This document shows, in pieces, positions 49,011 through 60,563 of a stretch of 64,000 nucleotides of DNA (position 1 is its first letter; each line of letters starts with the position of its first letter). The notes beneath the pieces are model-generated. The model made no database searches, was not told the origin of the DNA, and saw nothing but the letters and a program-made list of their open reading frames with translations. Source of the DNA: Aspidiotus rigidus (Eukaryota > Arthropoda > Insecta > Hemiptera > Diaspididae); contig JAVHKY010000013.1 of the NCBI GenBank assembly GCA_035079385.1, forward strand, positions 7,190,001-7,254,000. The letters run 5' to 3'. Made by a program: the position numbers and the translations under genes.

Positions 49011-51932
49011 GTCCATGGGCCATAATAGAAAATAGTGGTTTTTGGTACCACGTGGGGGGACAAAGCGTCACTTTGGGATACGTTAGTAGGGGTGATACTC
49101 GGCATAAAAAACTATGATAGACATCTGAGAAGAGCAGCTTTCCAAAATGGCGAATCGGTCTTCTGGTAAAAGGCGAATAACTCATATTGTGTGGGTCAAA
49201 TTTTCTACTTTTCTTTTTTTGAATAAAAGAAAATAAGGCCCCGAATAATACATCCAACTTCCTAGCTCCCAAAAATCAATGTTTTGCAAATATCTTGAAA
49301 AATTGGGCATCAATCTTGAAAAGTTACAGATGAAAAATATTCCTCGTGAAATTTGTTATAAAAAATACCATACAAAGTTTGATATGCGTCCAATTATCAC
49401 CTTGAAACGTTCGTCGAAAGTTGGGAACTTTAGGAAAAAGTCCATTTTTCAGCAATAAATATCTGAAAAATCAAACATCACGAATGAAATAAAATTTTAA
49501 ACAGAAACTATTATTGAAAAATTGTAACTGCAAAATAGATTGACTAAACTATCATCCAAACTTTGTCGAAAGTTCTGAGTTTTTGGACGAAAATCGATTA
49601 TTCTAGGGTGTCCAGTTTGTCACTTTTTTAGGCTTCAGTCATTTTTAGGCCCTGTTTAAAGAAAATAGTCACTTTTTCATCTATACTTGAAAATCACAAG
49701 TTTTTCCGGTGTTGACATCACTTGGTATGTGTTTGACCGCGGATCGTTCTTTTTTCTATCTGGTACCCTCGTATCTCGCTTCCCATACTACTTGAAGCTT
49801 TTTTTTTTTTTTTTCTTTTTTTTGATAATGCAGTTACTTTTTGGACCAATTGAGCGTTTCCTTCTTTTCATCAGTCCAATTATTATACAGTAATTTATTA
49901 ACAAATAAATGTTTTGGGACACACCGTTTGCATCATACATATTTTTAACTAAAAATAATTTAAATTAAATATTAAAAAAAAAAAACACTCAGCTGTTGCT
50001 CATGAAGTTGAGTGAATTGACTTTATCGTATGTGAACTAAAAAGAAAAAGTCAGAGTTTGAATCAAAAAACTCTATAGTTACCAAACAAAATATTCGATC
50101 ATTTTGTAATCAAACATTCATATGTAAAATCTTACAGATAAAGATAACTTTATTTCGGCTTTTTTCTCACAATTTAGTGAGAAAAAAGCCGAAATAAAGT
50201 TATCTTCAAATGTATAAAAATTTTCTCACGGAAAAGCTTTTAATAGTAAAATCTTACAGCAGCAATATAGTATTCACTTACAAATACATAGAACGCAATA
50301 GTAGAGGCTGTTTGTTCTTAATATAATGTGAAACTGAATAACTAAGTGATTGTATCACTCATGAGGAAGCGTAAGGTTATAAGAGTTTGTAGGATACAGG
50401 GGTGTTGCTGTAAGATTTTACACAGAGTTTTTTCAATTCAAACTCTTGTGTTTTTCTTTTTAGTTCAGTTATGATAAACTCAATTCAATCAACTTCATGA
50501 GCAACGCCGGATTCTTTTTTTAAATATTTTATATTTTACATAATTGTGTTCTAGAATAAATGATTCAAAATAATTAGCAGATATTCAAAAATCTATTTTG
50601 TGTGGTTTTAAGAGATTGCAGCGCCATGTGCAGATGAACAGCTTGAATATTATTTTAATTTTGTTCAAAGTACAGCAACATCAACGCGCATGTCGGCAAA
50701 CGGCAAATTAGGTACAATTCCTCATCAAGATTTTATTCCTCTGACTGCAACTAGGCCACTGAACTGTTATCGGCATCACTTACCAATAAGAATACTTTAA
50801 ATAAATAAATAAAAGTATTCAATGTGATTCCTACAGATTTTTTTTCAGTGTTGAAGCTCACAATAGACTTTTTATGATGACCATTAGCTTTACAATAAAG
50901 ATGTAGTGAATTTTGTGAGAATCACTTTTGGGTTAAAACTTTTCCTCATTAAAGCTCTAGTTTGGAGGATATTTGGAAACAATCACTTTCCTTCCAAACG
51001 CTCAGAACTTCCGACAATTTTTAAAAGGAAGTTTAAGTAGTCTATTTTACAGACAATTGCAAAAGGAACATTTTTTGTTTGAAAGTTTTTCTTATTGAAT
51101 CTCAGTTCTCCAAAATATTTACTATGAATCGATTTTTTCGGATGCTCACAACTTTTAGAAGCTTTTCAAGATTATAACTAGACTGACAATGAAGTTCAGA
51201 TGGTCTGTGATGAAGTAAACTTCATGGAAAATATTTTTTGTTTGGAACTCCTTCTTATTAGAATAGACCTAGCTTATTTTTTTGTAATATTTGACAACAA
51301 TCGATTTCCTTCCGAAAGTTCAGAACTTTCGACAAACTTCGGAAGAAAGTTTAGGCAATCCATTTTGCAATTAAAATTTTTCAATAAAAAGTTTTTGTTT
51401 GAAATTTTATTTCATTTGTGTTTGATTTTGTAGATATTTATTACTGAAAAATTGACTTTTTCCTGAAGTTCTCAACTTTTGACGAACTTTTTAAGCTGAT
51501 AATTGGGCGCATAGCGAAGTTTGAATGGTATTTTCTATAACAAATTTCACGAGGAACGTTTCTTATCTGAAACTTTTCATGATGGATGCCCAATTTTTCA
51601 AGATATTTGCAAAACATTGATTTTAGGGAGCTAGAACGTGCCACAGAAAATTTATTACAGGATGTGAGGGACGAGAAGTTGGGTATGTTATTCGGGGCCT
51701 TATTTTCCTTTATTGAAAAAGAAAAGTAAACAATTTGACCCACAGAATATGAGTTATTCGCCTTTTACCAGAAGACCGATTCGCCATTTTGAAATTGGCC
51801 GCCATTTTGGAAAGCTGCTCTTCTCAGATGTCTATCATCGTTTTTTATATCAAGTATCACCCCTTACTAACATATCTCAAAGTATCGCTTTGTCCCCCCG
51901 AATGGTACCGCATTTTTATATGGCCCATGGAC
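49011..51932. mobile_element. 2.9-kb palindromic (fold-back) element
   Basis: Outer ends are inverted: 'gtccatgggccata' at 49011 and its complement ending 51932. Arms pair over about 600 bp (49011-49610 with about 51290-51932; landmarks 'gaccgattcgccatttt' and 'agctgctcttctcagatgtc' in the right arm). A second inverted pair lies inside (about 49987-50100 with 50400-50512, 'gctcatgaagttgagt'). At the centre is a perfect 30-bp inverted repeat (50141-50170 with 50177-50206, loop AATTTA). The right half also holds about four diverged tandem units of 165 bp (50990-51640). No transposase frame is visible. Confidence 0.75.
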
Positions 51933-52180
51933 TGACGATAGACATGAAACATGATCTTTAATTACTTGGCTATCTATGCCAGTATTTTTTTTTAATAACT
52001 CGTACCGTTTGATTTGTCTTCATAATATTTCTTCTATCACCCCCTCCCCATCCTCTTGTTATAACACAATAGAAAAAAAGTACTTACTTTTTTGTCAATA
52101 TAGTGAATATTTCATCAATCCATTTAAAAAGAACATGAAAACACAAAGGATAATGGCCATCTTATTTATTTGTTTTGTAG

Positions 52181-52369
52181 GAGAAAGGTAACCGACTCAC
52201 AGACAGTATTAGTAACCTGTATTCGGGCAGTTCCAGCCCTTTTGCGGAAGTGGATGACAGTCTCACGTCGAACGACAATTCCGATGTACTTATTCCGGCG
52301 GGATGGCGACTGGAGAATGATCCGGAAAATGGATGTCAATGTTATATCAACATCGTGACTGGCGCCAAA
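52181..52369 (+). CDS. RhoGAP, WW2 exon (first half of WW2)
   Basis: Acceptor 'tttgttttgtAG' ends at 52180 and donor GTAAGT starts at 52370. The exon is 189 nt, 63 codons, phase 0 at both ends. It reads EKGNRLTDSISNLYSGSSS..., an acidic/Ser stretch, then the start of a WW domain, IPAGWRLENDPENGCQCYIN followed by IVTGAK. The second conserved Trp and the Pro are not encoded before the donor, so they must come from the next exon; no exon supplying them was found. The exon is in frame with the WW1 exon. Confidence 0.8.
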
Positions 52370-54470
52370 GTAAGTATATGACACGTCGTTACGTCCGCCG
52401 TTATCGCAATTCATTTTCTTTCATTTCGAAGATGACACACCTATTGTTCTGCGATGTTTTACTCGTGAAACGAGTTTTTAAGTGGTGTTCGAAAAGGAAA
52501 GTTGACGTAATATTTTTTGTCAATGAAAAATACGTCAAATTCTGCGAAGAAAATGAACTTGTGAAAGTGATACAATTCGTTCCGTCGCAAAGTATGTGCA
52601 TCGAGATGAGAGAAAATTCAATTTACTGTAATTATTGTATTAGTTTAAACGCCAACTTCGAATTCGAAATGTTTATCATGCTATTCTACTCGTTATTATA
52701 ATGAGCTTGACCATCATTTTTTAAATGAAATATTTTCCTGTCACGAAGAAGTGAAGTGAGACTTCGTTTTTCGTTTCCTGCACGATTACTCATCTCGGCT
52801 CCAATTCGGTCCGTATACTTTTAGGCTCACGACTTCCTTGCGTTTCGTCTTCGAAGAAGAAACCATCAGCAATGGAATCGACCCTCGCATGAAAGCTTTT
52901 ACGAAATTTTACCTCCCAGTCCATTCTCGCTGCTCAAATCCTTCGCACCAAAGAATCGTTCGTTGGGACGGCAAACGTAAGAAAATATCAAGAAGATCAT
53001 TGAATCAATCAATGATGATTGAGAACATCGAAAGTTTCGGAGACAGAAGATCTGAAATCATTCGTGAAATTGCGCGCCTTCAAACTTTCAGTTAGACAAA
53101 CTATCCGTCTTGCGAACAATATGATAACCATCTGATACTCGATGAAGGCTCTGTAGACGTGTGAAGCGACTGTACTTGCATTTATATGATGAATTCACAT
53201 GTAAAGCGGAGCCCTTAACTCGTCATCGCGTCATCGTCAATTATTTCGAGAACGTACACACACTCGAGTGTCATCAATACGGCAGAATGAATAACCACAA
53301 CGATCGCGTTCGCTGGCCGTCCCTTCAGCCTTCGGAGCGCAACTCGTCTCCTCTTGCGAGTTATATTATGCGCTATATAATGTCAAAAGGGCACGCTTTC
53401 AATTTGCGTAGAATTAATGCGTTCGAAATGAATGAAGATGGTCGACCACGACTCGCCACCATCTATACTGATGTAATTCGTTTAGAATTTCCAGAAATGT
53501 TGGAATAGAGTTACTGACGTGTGTACCGAGCCATAAATTGGTACTATCGCGGTCGATGCGCGCTGTCGTATTTTCACGCGTTTTCATGCTATCAATCTTA
53601 TGGTGAACGGAGTTTAGGTGCGCTGAAAATGTGTTGAATTTTGGATCGTCTTCGTCGAAGTGCGTGCGTTGAGAAGGTGTCGCGAGATCGCGAGCTGGTC
53701 GCGCTGTACGTCGTCTATTATGAACGCGAATCGAATGCGATTTACAACAGTCGAATACTAATTAAAGATGCGACGGAAAATATTTCTTCTTGTTTTCGAC
53801 GATAACAATGTCTATCTGTCTGTATAGCCCGCAGCGTGTTGCCGTCTTCGGATATAATCACTCGAAAAGGGCGGGATCGATGTATTTTCAATCGAAATAG
53901 AAACGAAGACCCGAGTCCGCGAGCTACAAGTATTCGATTCTCGCGCGAATCGAATATATGATAAGTTTGGTATTTGATGGTATCTGTACGAGTGACTTGT
54001 CTGTTTATAACTCGTGAAAGTCATTCTACAGCCTTCCATCGTCTCTTCGGAGGAATTCATTCAAGAGTTGTCAATGAGGGTGGAAGTATTACGGAACGTA
54101 AGTCGAGTAAAATTATGAGCTTGATGAAAGTGAATTCTGTCAGTGTGAGCCAGTAAACTGGATTATGATAAATTAAAAAGAGGATTTCTAAAAATGAAAA
54201 TTCTTTGCCAAGAAGACCACAAAACCTTCCTCTCACTGGCTGAGTGTGTGGTAAAACGAGTGAAGCTCAATCGTTTAATAATTTTCAATTATCGACTTTG
54301 AAAAAATTCTTCTATATTACCCAGTTTTTTTTTTTTGGGGGGGGGGAGCCCTCAGAAAAATGTTTGGACCCCAGCTAAAGGAAAATTGATGACTTTTCCG
54401 ATATTACACAAGCAAAAAAAAGAAGAAAGAAGAAAACTCACGGGTTCTTTAATGGAGTTGAACGAGAGGT
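52370..54470. other. Intron with CpG-rich blocks and two unassigned open frames
   Basis: Frames at 52838-53095 and 53161-53508 (+) are open but match no domain I know. The stretch 53500-54160 is CpG-rich like the exons. A candidate small exon at 54026-54091 (acceptor 'ttctacAG', donor GTAAGT) would be 66 nt and in frame, but lacks the Trp needed to finish WW2. Confidence 0.35.
52838..53508 (+). other. Two short open frames of unknown nature
   Basis: One frame (85 codons) contains PVHSRCSNPSHQRIVRWDGK; the other (115 codons) contains a KRLYLHLYDEF start and a HECHQYGR-like segment. They are in different frames, separated by stops. CpG density is high compared with intron sequence. They could be remnants of a gene or retrocopy, or chance. 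I do not recognise a family. Confidence 0.2.
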
Positions 54471-54591
54471 GGTAGGAAACCTGTTTTATAGGGCACGTGG
54501 GATCTGAAAAATGTATGACGTCATTGGATTGTGACGTCACAAGCCTGACCTAGCTTCCCGGAAAACCCCCCCATAAAACAGGTTTCCTGTT
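54471..54591. mobile_element. Hairpin-ended modular repeat, 121-bp minimal copy
   Basis: Starts GGTAGGAAACCTGTT, then 'ttatagggcacgtgggatc', two CRE-type palindromes (TGACGTCA near 54510 and 54531), and ends with the inverted hairpin AACAGGTTTCCTGTT (54577-54591). It is a deleted version of 30714-31132 with the same two ends. Confidence 0.55.
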
Positions 54592-55064
54592 GAAAAAGAG
54601 TTCTTTCCTCGCTTTCTACCGTTTCATATTCTTCTTTTTTGGAGTGGAGGATGGTCTGTGTCCTTTCCGTAAATCCGTCACTGCCATTCGCGCCCAGCAC
54701 TCTTGCTTATTGATTGGGGTTTCTCCTCATGACAGGTCACAAATATTTACTTCCGAACCATGTGAATTCGGGTTGGTCAACACTTATATTACGCACGGCG
54801 AAAACGAGAATATCGATGGGCGGTGTGGATCGGGGGGTGGGGGTGGAACCTTTCAGAGTATTACAGCCGAAAATTTCAGCTTCGGTTCTCGGCTTAAACT
54901 TACGACCATAGAAAATTTGGCTTGTGGAAAGATTAAGCTTACTTTCCGCGTAATTCGGCTGGTTTAATTGAGCTGATTTTCGCCTGATGAATATTTGAAT
55001 TCAGATAAAACGATCATGAGAATTAGGGCTTTGGTATATATGCGGAAGATACCTATTCTCCAGT

Positions 55065-55775
55065 TTGTATTCATCTCTATCGGATGACTGCCTACGCTTA
55101 ACGGCTGACAGTTGAACTGAAGCGGAACTAATAATCCTTATCTTTGTCAATTCTTTGGCAAAGCCATTTTGGCCTGGAGAGTGGAGCAATTGAATTTGAA
55201 ATTTGAATACTCAAGCAGTGCATTTTCCTAATTTGCGGCTGTCAAGAGAGCTAATAAAAAGAAATTTGGCTTATTTTGGTTTTTGACAAGGGTGGTAAGC
55301 CTAACTTTCATTTAGGCCGTAAATAAAGCTACAGCAAAACGATTTTTCATTCGCTTAATTAAGCAACTTGGCCGACGAAACAAAGGCTTAAAACTTGGAA
55401 AAGGCAAAATCATATTTTTTCTAACAAAAACATGTTTTTCCAACTTTTGTTGAACAAAAACATGTGTTGTACTTTCAGCTTTAAGCTTATGTTTTAGGTT
55501 GAAACTTATAGGTCTTGAATAAGCTTCAAGTTTAAGTGAAAAGAAATACTACCCAAAGTTTAAATAGTTCAAGCCGTAAGCTTAAGCCCTAAAATCGAAT
55601 CGCTTACCACCCTTGGTATTTGTGTTCATCTCCATCATGGAAGATTGCACTGTACAGACGTCTACGCTGAACGGCTGAACAGCTGAACTGAAGCGAACTA
55701 ATCTTTCTTATCTTTTGTCAATGTTTTGGCAAAGCCATTCTGGCCTGGAGAGTGGAGCAATTGAACTTGAACTTG
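55065..55775 (+). repeat. Direct repeats of about 150 bp flanking a hAT MITE
   Basis: 55065-55200 and 55617-55775 share 'acggctga', 'gaactgaagcg', 'tttggcaaagccatt' and 'ggcctggagagtggagcaat'. The hAT MITE at 55287-55615 lies between them. Confidence 0.65.
55287..55615. mobile_element. hAT-like MITE (329 bp)
   Basis: Perfect 14-bp terminal inverted repeats CAAGGGTGGTAAGC / GCTTACCACCCTTG. The flanking 8-mers GTTTTTGA and GTATTTGT agree at 6 of 8 positions, consistent with an old target duplication. The interior is rich in 'aagctt'-type words and encodes nothing. Confidence 0.7.
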
Positions 55776-55970
55776 AAGAAGAAGAAACGAAATGAAGAAT
55801 CCGAAGATAAAGACTTGGAAGAGATTGGAGTCTGAAAGGAGGAGCTAGAGGATGGCAGTCTGGGATGGGCGAGAAGGGCTTGAAATGATTTTGTGTTGGG
55901 CGAGAGCTTTGACCTACTTTAATGGAGAGTTTATAAAACTGACAGGTCCTTTAACGAAGTTAAACGAGGG

Positions 55971-56420
55971 GGCAGGGAACCTGTCGGATTTGAAAAATTT
56001 ATAACATCGTCAGATTGTGACGCCATAAGCCTTTGAACTTCGGAGCTGTATATGATAGGAAAAGGACTTGGAAAAACGGTGGCTTTTTTAACGACGTGAA
56101 ACGAGGAACGCACGAAACGTGTTTATATATGACATGACCCGCATTAGGATAGCCCCTTCAAGTCACTTGACATGCAATGTTTCATACTCCAACTGAATTA
56201 GCCCCTTCAAGAAACCAGATATGCAATGCTAGGTGCATATACAGAACGAGAGTCGGGAACCTGTTCTATCGGGGGTTTTCGAAAAATTTGCCGTGCGCCG
56301 CACAACCAAAAAATTTTTAACCCTCGAGCTATAGTATATGATGAGAGAGGGACTTGAAAAAATTTTGATCCTCGAGCTGTAGTGATAGGAGAGAAACTTA
56401 TATTACGACTCGCGAGTCGA
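55971..56420. repeat. Cluster of modular repeat pieces
   Basis: Hairpin variants GGCAGGGAACCTGTC (55971) and AGTCGGGAACCTGTT (56251), 'gagctgtatatgatagga' blocks (56043, 56326 and 56370) and a minus-strand copy of the 'gcatatctag' repeat (56135-56230). Order differs from the copy at 30714, so this is rearranged. Confidence 0.5.
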
Positions 56421-57591
56421 AATTCCGATTGTCCCTTAGTTCCTCTCATTCGAATAGTTGACCATGGATATTCGAGTACTTTGAGAAGAAGAAAAGGAAA
56501 AAAACTATTGACGGGAGACGACCTCGAGGAAATTCGACCCAATTTGAGCTCTGTACAGCAGGGGAAAAGGAAAGAAAGGAGGAATAAATAGAAAAATCTT
56601 CTCAAGGGGTTGTAGAAGAAGTGAGCTGCGAGTTCTTTTTCCAAGTCCTTAAGATATTTACGTAGCCTGATAAGCCCCACTCTTGGTGTGTGTGTATATA
56701 TCTATTTAGCTCGAAGGTCGAAGTATTAACAGTAGGTCAGACTGAAATGTGGTTCAATTGTTCAGTAAAGCTGGAAGTTTGATAAATAATATTCTGTCGT
56801 GATAATATCACTCATCATTCTTTACAGACGTAGTGACCGGTCTGGGGGAGGGTGTAGGAGGAATAAGGGGTTGAGGTTGACAACATTGTGCCGAAATATT
56901 TAGTGTACGAGTCAAACAAAAATCCCAGATGGACGATGATTTACAGGCATGAACAGATGCTTGATATGGAATAAGGGATATCTCTCACTGGTGTCCAAGG
57001 TTTTTTTCTGTGTGTAGTTAGAGATACACGCTTGAATTATTTCTGGGGAAGGAGGGGTTTCAGAGTATATACGTTTTGAAAAGTTTCACAAATATGTACT
57101 TTCTAGTAGACACCCTCTGATGACTCGAATTTTTAATCTTTTCAATGTTCTCGGGATCCGCTTCGTGCCCTGTAAAGGTTCGAAGTAACTGATCTTTTTT
57201 GACTTTCTTGCTTCAAAAGATTTGACCATTTTTTGTACCTACTTTTTGCACATACTTTTTGTACTGGAACAAAAAGCATATCGAAAAACCTGTGAAGTTT
57301 ACAGTACTTTGCTCGTAGTCGTGCTGAAATCAGTGTTCTGTTTCAAGTACCAACCCACTTTGATGACGAGCTTTGTTAAGACACACTACTTGGGGTATAT
57401 TTTAGCACGAAATATAAATTAGATTTCCCAACTGACGACAATTCTTGCCCATTTCGCCGCCTCTAGCGTCTCATTAGAGGAAAGCCTCCCCTCTTTCCCT
57501 CTCCTCGGTCGCTACGCCTCTAGTCTTGCTTGCTGCGAGCCTTAAAATTATTTCCACCGGAAAACTGAGTGATTCGCTTCACTGATTTCAG
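56421..57591. other. Intron upstream of the large exon
   Basis: No element recognised. At 57440-57590 the sequence becomes pyrimidine- and CpG-rich, which could be an extended splice-acceptor region or a promoter for a shorter isoform. Confidence 0.35.
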
Positions 57592-58733
57592 ATATGTGTA
57601 AAAAAGACAATTTATTATTTGAATTCGATGTTCATTCGTATCGCTCGAATATGATTCAAGAAGTGGATGTCGCGAATACGAATTCGAGTGCCGCCGATGA
57701 AGCGACATGTTCGTATTTTATAGCCTACAACAACCCAACGCACGCGCCTGACGATTGCGAAGCGTTCTGCGTTCCGAAATCGAATGATGGGGTAAACGAG
57801 GGCGAGCCGAAATTGACGTTCGTGACATTCAGAAGGACGACGTCTACGAATTCGTCAGAACGACCCCCGGGTAAGCTCGTCGACAAAATATTTGACAACG
57901 GGCAAACGGTACCGGTGCGACCTGCACGTAGGAAACAGTGGAAAACAGCCCGCGGTGCAGGCGGCGTTGCTGCCGCTGCTACTAATGATGGTGATGTAAT
58001 CGTTGGCAATTTTCTTTCGTCTCCGAGCGCGTACCGCAGCGGATCGCCGAATTGTTATTATCAGCGTGAAAAAAACGTCGAAGATAATACGAGCAATAGT
58101 ATCGCTGGGAGCGCGGCGAATACCGATAGCGGCGTATTCGTTGGGAGCTCATCTGTTGCTGCGAGCAATCGTCGTCGTCGTCCCGTTCGTTATAATGACT
58201 CGGCGCTGCGGAACGAATGCGAGAAATGTATTCAGTGTTGTTTAGACGATCGCTCCGTCAGCACGATCGTCTATTCGGATTCATCAGATTCGTATTCCGG
58301 CTCGCGGAGATGTGACAGCTCGTTTACCAGTAGTGCGACGGATGATGATAGTGATATCGAAAAGTTCGCGATGGTGCGTAGTAAGTTCGACCGTGGTACT
58401 TTTGAGTCGGTGAGAAACGAGAGCAACAGCGACGAGGAGTTTACTTGCGGAGCGAGCCTCGCTATGCGGGACGTGAAAAAACGTGTCCACAGCAAACCTG
58501 CACCATCTGGTTGTACCAAGCGTGTCCAGGACGAAGAAATAATGCGCGATGGAGCATCAACGTCCAACAGCGATGAGAAGAACGAGAATCCCATAGTCGA
58601 GGATCTGTTCAAATTACGATGGCTTCGCCAGAACGGAGGCGACGTGAACGATGTTGAACGTTGGTTGGAAAATCTCTATTTTCAAGGATACGAATCGAAA
58701 AATGATTTGAGCGATGTAGAAATGGAATCGAAG
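57592..58733 (+). CDS. RhoGAP, large Ser/acid-rich linker exon
   Basis: Acceptor 'actgatttcAG' ends at 57591 and donor GTAACG starts at 58734. The open frame (first ATG 57594) has 380 codons and ends in phase 0 with DVEMESK, joining the WW3 exon in frame. The entry phase needs one base from the previous exon, which the WW2 exon (phase 0) does not supply. Content is low-complexity: Ser/Asp runs (YSDSSDSYSGSRRCDSS), Ala and Arg patches, and a conserved-looking helical end (EDLFKLRWLRQNGGDVNDVE). No catalytic domain. High CpG and a long uninterrupted frame support it as coding. It may alternatively be the first coding exon of an isoform starting at 57594. Confidence 0.75.
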
Positions 58734-58885
58734 GTAACGAAGATAAGAATAAATATTTCGAAGTTGGCTGTTTTCGTTGGTCTATTTTATACTCTCGTGT
58801 GCGATAGCGGACTCGATTTTAGACAAGTTAATTCACAATAGGTATTCCTAATTTGATTCGTTATACCTTGTTGTTTCTTTTACAG

Positions 58886-58990
58886 TGGTTTTCGTCGAAC
58901 GACAACGAAGGCCGAGTGTATTATTTCGCCGAAAATAGTAGCGAATCGTCTTGGACATTACCAACCGTTACGACGACATCTTCAAATGAG
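58886..58990 (+). CDS. RhoGAP, WW3 exon
   Basis: Acceptor 'gtttcttttacAG' ends at 58885 and donor GTTTGT starts at 58991. The exon is 105 nt, 35 codons, phase 0 at both ends. It starts directly with the first WW Trp: WFSSNDNEGRVYYFAENSSE, then SSWTLP, with the YYF aromatic core, second Trp and Pro all present. It is the last exon of this gene seen in the window; the PH and RhoGAP domains expected for the family are not in the remaining 5 kb. Confidence 0.82.
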
Positions 58991-59684
58991 GTTTGTTCAT
59001 ACTTTATTGACGTACTCTAGTCCCGTAGCGGGTTCCTATCATGAATTAGTTGATAAGCTCTCGTGATAAAAATTGTTTGACAAATGAATCATTCAAGATA
59101 TGTAGGGAGCTCTTCCGTCATCGCATTAGATGAGTGCTACTACGTGTAATTGGTACAGACAAATTTCTCACGACTTCATACAATAAACTACCCAACGCCG
59201 GGTTCTGTGTGAGAATTACGAAGGGTGGTGTGGATTAGGTAGTTGATAAGTAAATAATTCAGAATAAGAAATCATGATCTTAAGGCCTCTCTGCATTCGT
59301 TAATAAGTTCTAGTTTCTCTCGATTATCATTTCAATGATCATCGCTTCCTGTATTACGTTGGGAATGTAATTTTTTGTGTGACGTCATAGGAAAATGACG
59401 GATCCATTTTAGAGAAGCCTGATAACGGAAATAATTGTGACTGTCAATCCAATTCTGTGCAAGTTTAGAAAAACCCGGAGAATGTCTATATGTTTTCCTT
59501 TTCTTAGAATCTTTGCATTAAAATAGACGTTTTTCATCTTAGCATCCATCGTTTAATTGAATCAATTATGGCGATTGAAGTTGAACCATTTTGAATTTAA
59601 AAAAAAGTAAAAAGCCGATGAAGATCGTGTTTCTTCTCGAAGTTTCGAATGTAAGTCGAGCTTCCCGAGGTGGTGGAGATACAA
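58991..59684. other. Intron sequence with no recognised feature
   Basis: Nothing beyond a single TGACGTCA near 59382. Confidence 0.4.
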
Positions 59685-60001
59685 GGGCACGTCCGTAAAT
59701 TACGTGAGGTGATTTTTGCGATTTTCCAACAACCCACCCCCACCCCCTTGGGTAGATGTCGTGAGATTTGGCGTGATCCCCCCCCCCATCTATCTCACGT
59801 GAGATTTCTTGAAGTACATGTTTTTAATGAAACGCATGAAATTCAACTCAATTTTGTAATATTTTGAACTATATCCTTGCATGAGAAAAATTACGTGCGA
59901 TTTTCCGAGACCCCCCCCCCCCTCTCCCCTCACGTGAGATTTGGTGGTCGACTGGACCCCCCTCCCTTCCCTAAATGCCTCTCGCAATTTATGGACGCCC
60001 C
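59685..60001. mobile_element. MITE with about 24-bp terminal inverted repeats
   Basis: The left end GGGCACGTCCGTAAATTACG and the right end are near-complementary (right end read inward: GGGGGCGTCCATAAATTGCG). Inside, 'aaattacgtg', 'cacgtgagattt' and C-rich runs occur twice. No target duplication could be assigned. Confidence 0.6.
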
Positions 60002-60019
60002 CCAACCTACTCTTAAAAT

Positions 60020-60330
60020 GATCCCTAATATGAATTACGGTCAATTGAGATCAAGGGTGCGCTGGCAGATTGAGCTCATTGGGACCCTTCATCTAAGACC
60101 ATATTCAGATCGTATTACAAAGTAGTCTTTGATGTAAATTGAGGTGGGGATGATTTAAATCAGAGACGACAAGTCATGTCAACACCGTTAATGCCCTCCC
60201 CTCTTCTTCCTCCATATTCAAATCGCGTTTCAAGGCAGTCCCTGTTGTAAGTTAAGGTTAATCGGGATCAGAAACGCGATATCAGGTCAGATCATTGGTC
60301 TTACTCGGAGGTGAGACTGTATCCCGGCTA
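60020..60330 (+). repeat. About 125-bp tandem units
   Basis: Units run 'ccatattca(g/a)atcg(t/c)(a/g)tt ... agtc(t/c)(t/c)tg(a/t)tgtaa(a/g)tt(a/g)agg ... cagagacg / cagaaacgcg ... tcaggtca'. The family reappears at 62530-62870 and, inverted, at 30260-30450. Confidence 0.5.
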
Positions 60331-60370
60331 CCATATTCAGTCATATAGATAAGGATAGAAATCCCTTAGC

Positions 60371-60560
60371 ATCGGGAGTGAAGACATACGCCATTTTGGA
60401 TCTTAGAAAGACCCATCAAGGTACAGCGCGTCTCGCCTCTCGCGTAACATCGCGGAGCGGCAAACTTCGGGTTTTTTCGTTGTATCCGCGATGTTACGCG
60501 AGATGCGTTCTACCTTGGAGGGTTTTTCTAAGATCCAAAATGGTGTGTGTCTTCACTCCC
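60371..60560. mobile_element. Fold-back MITE (about 75-bp arms)
   Basis: 'gggagtgaagaca ... ccattttggatcttagaaa ... cgcgtaacatcgcgga' pairs with 'tccgcgatgttacgcg ... tttctaagatccaaaatgg ... tgtcttcactccc'. The loop is about 28 nt. Its right end coincides with the target duplication of the neighbouring hAT element. Confidence 0.7.
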
Positions 60561-60563
60561 TAT

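Noticed and set aside
54026..54091. 66-nt candidate exon to complete WW2
   Set aside because: Good splice sites, but its length is 3n, so it does not fix the phase, and it has no Trp.
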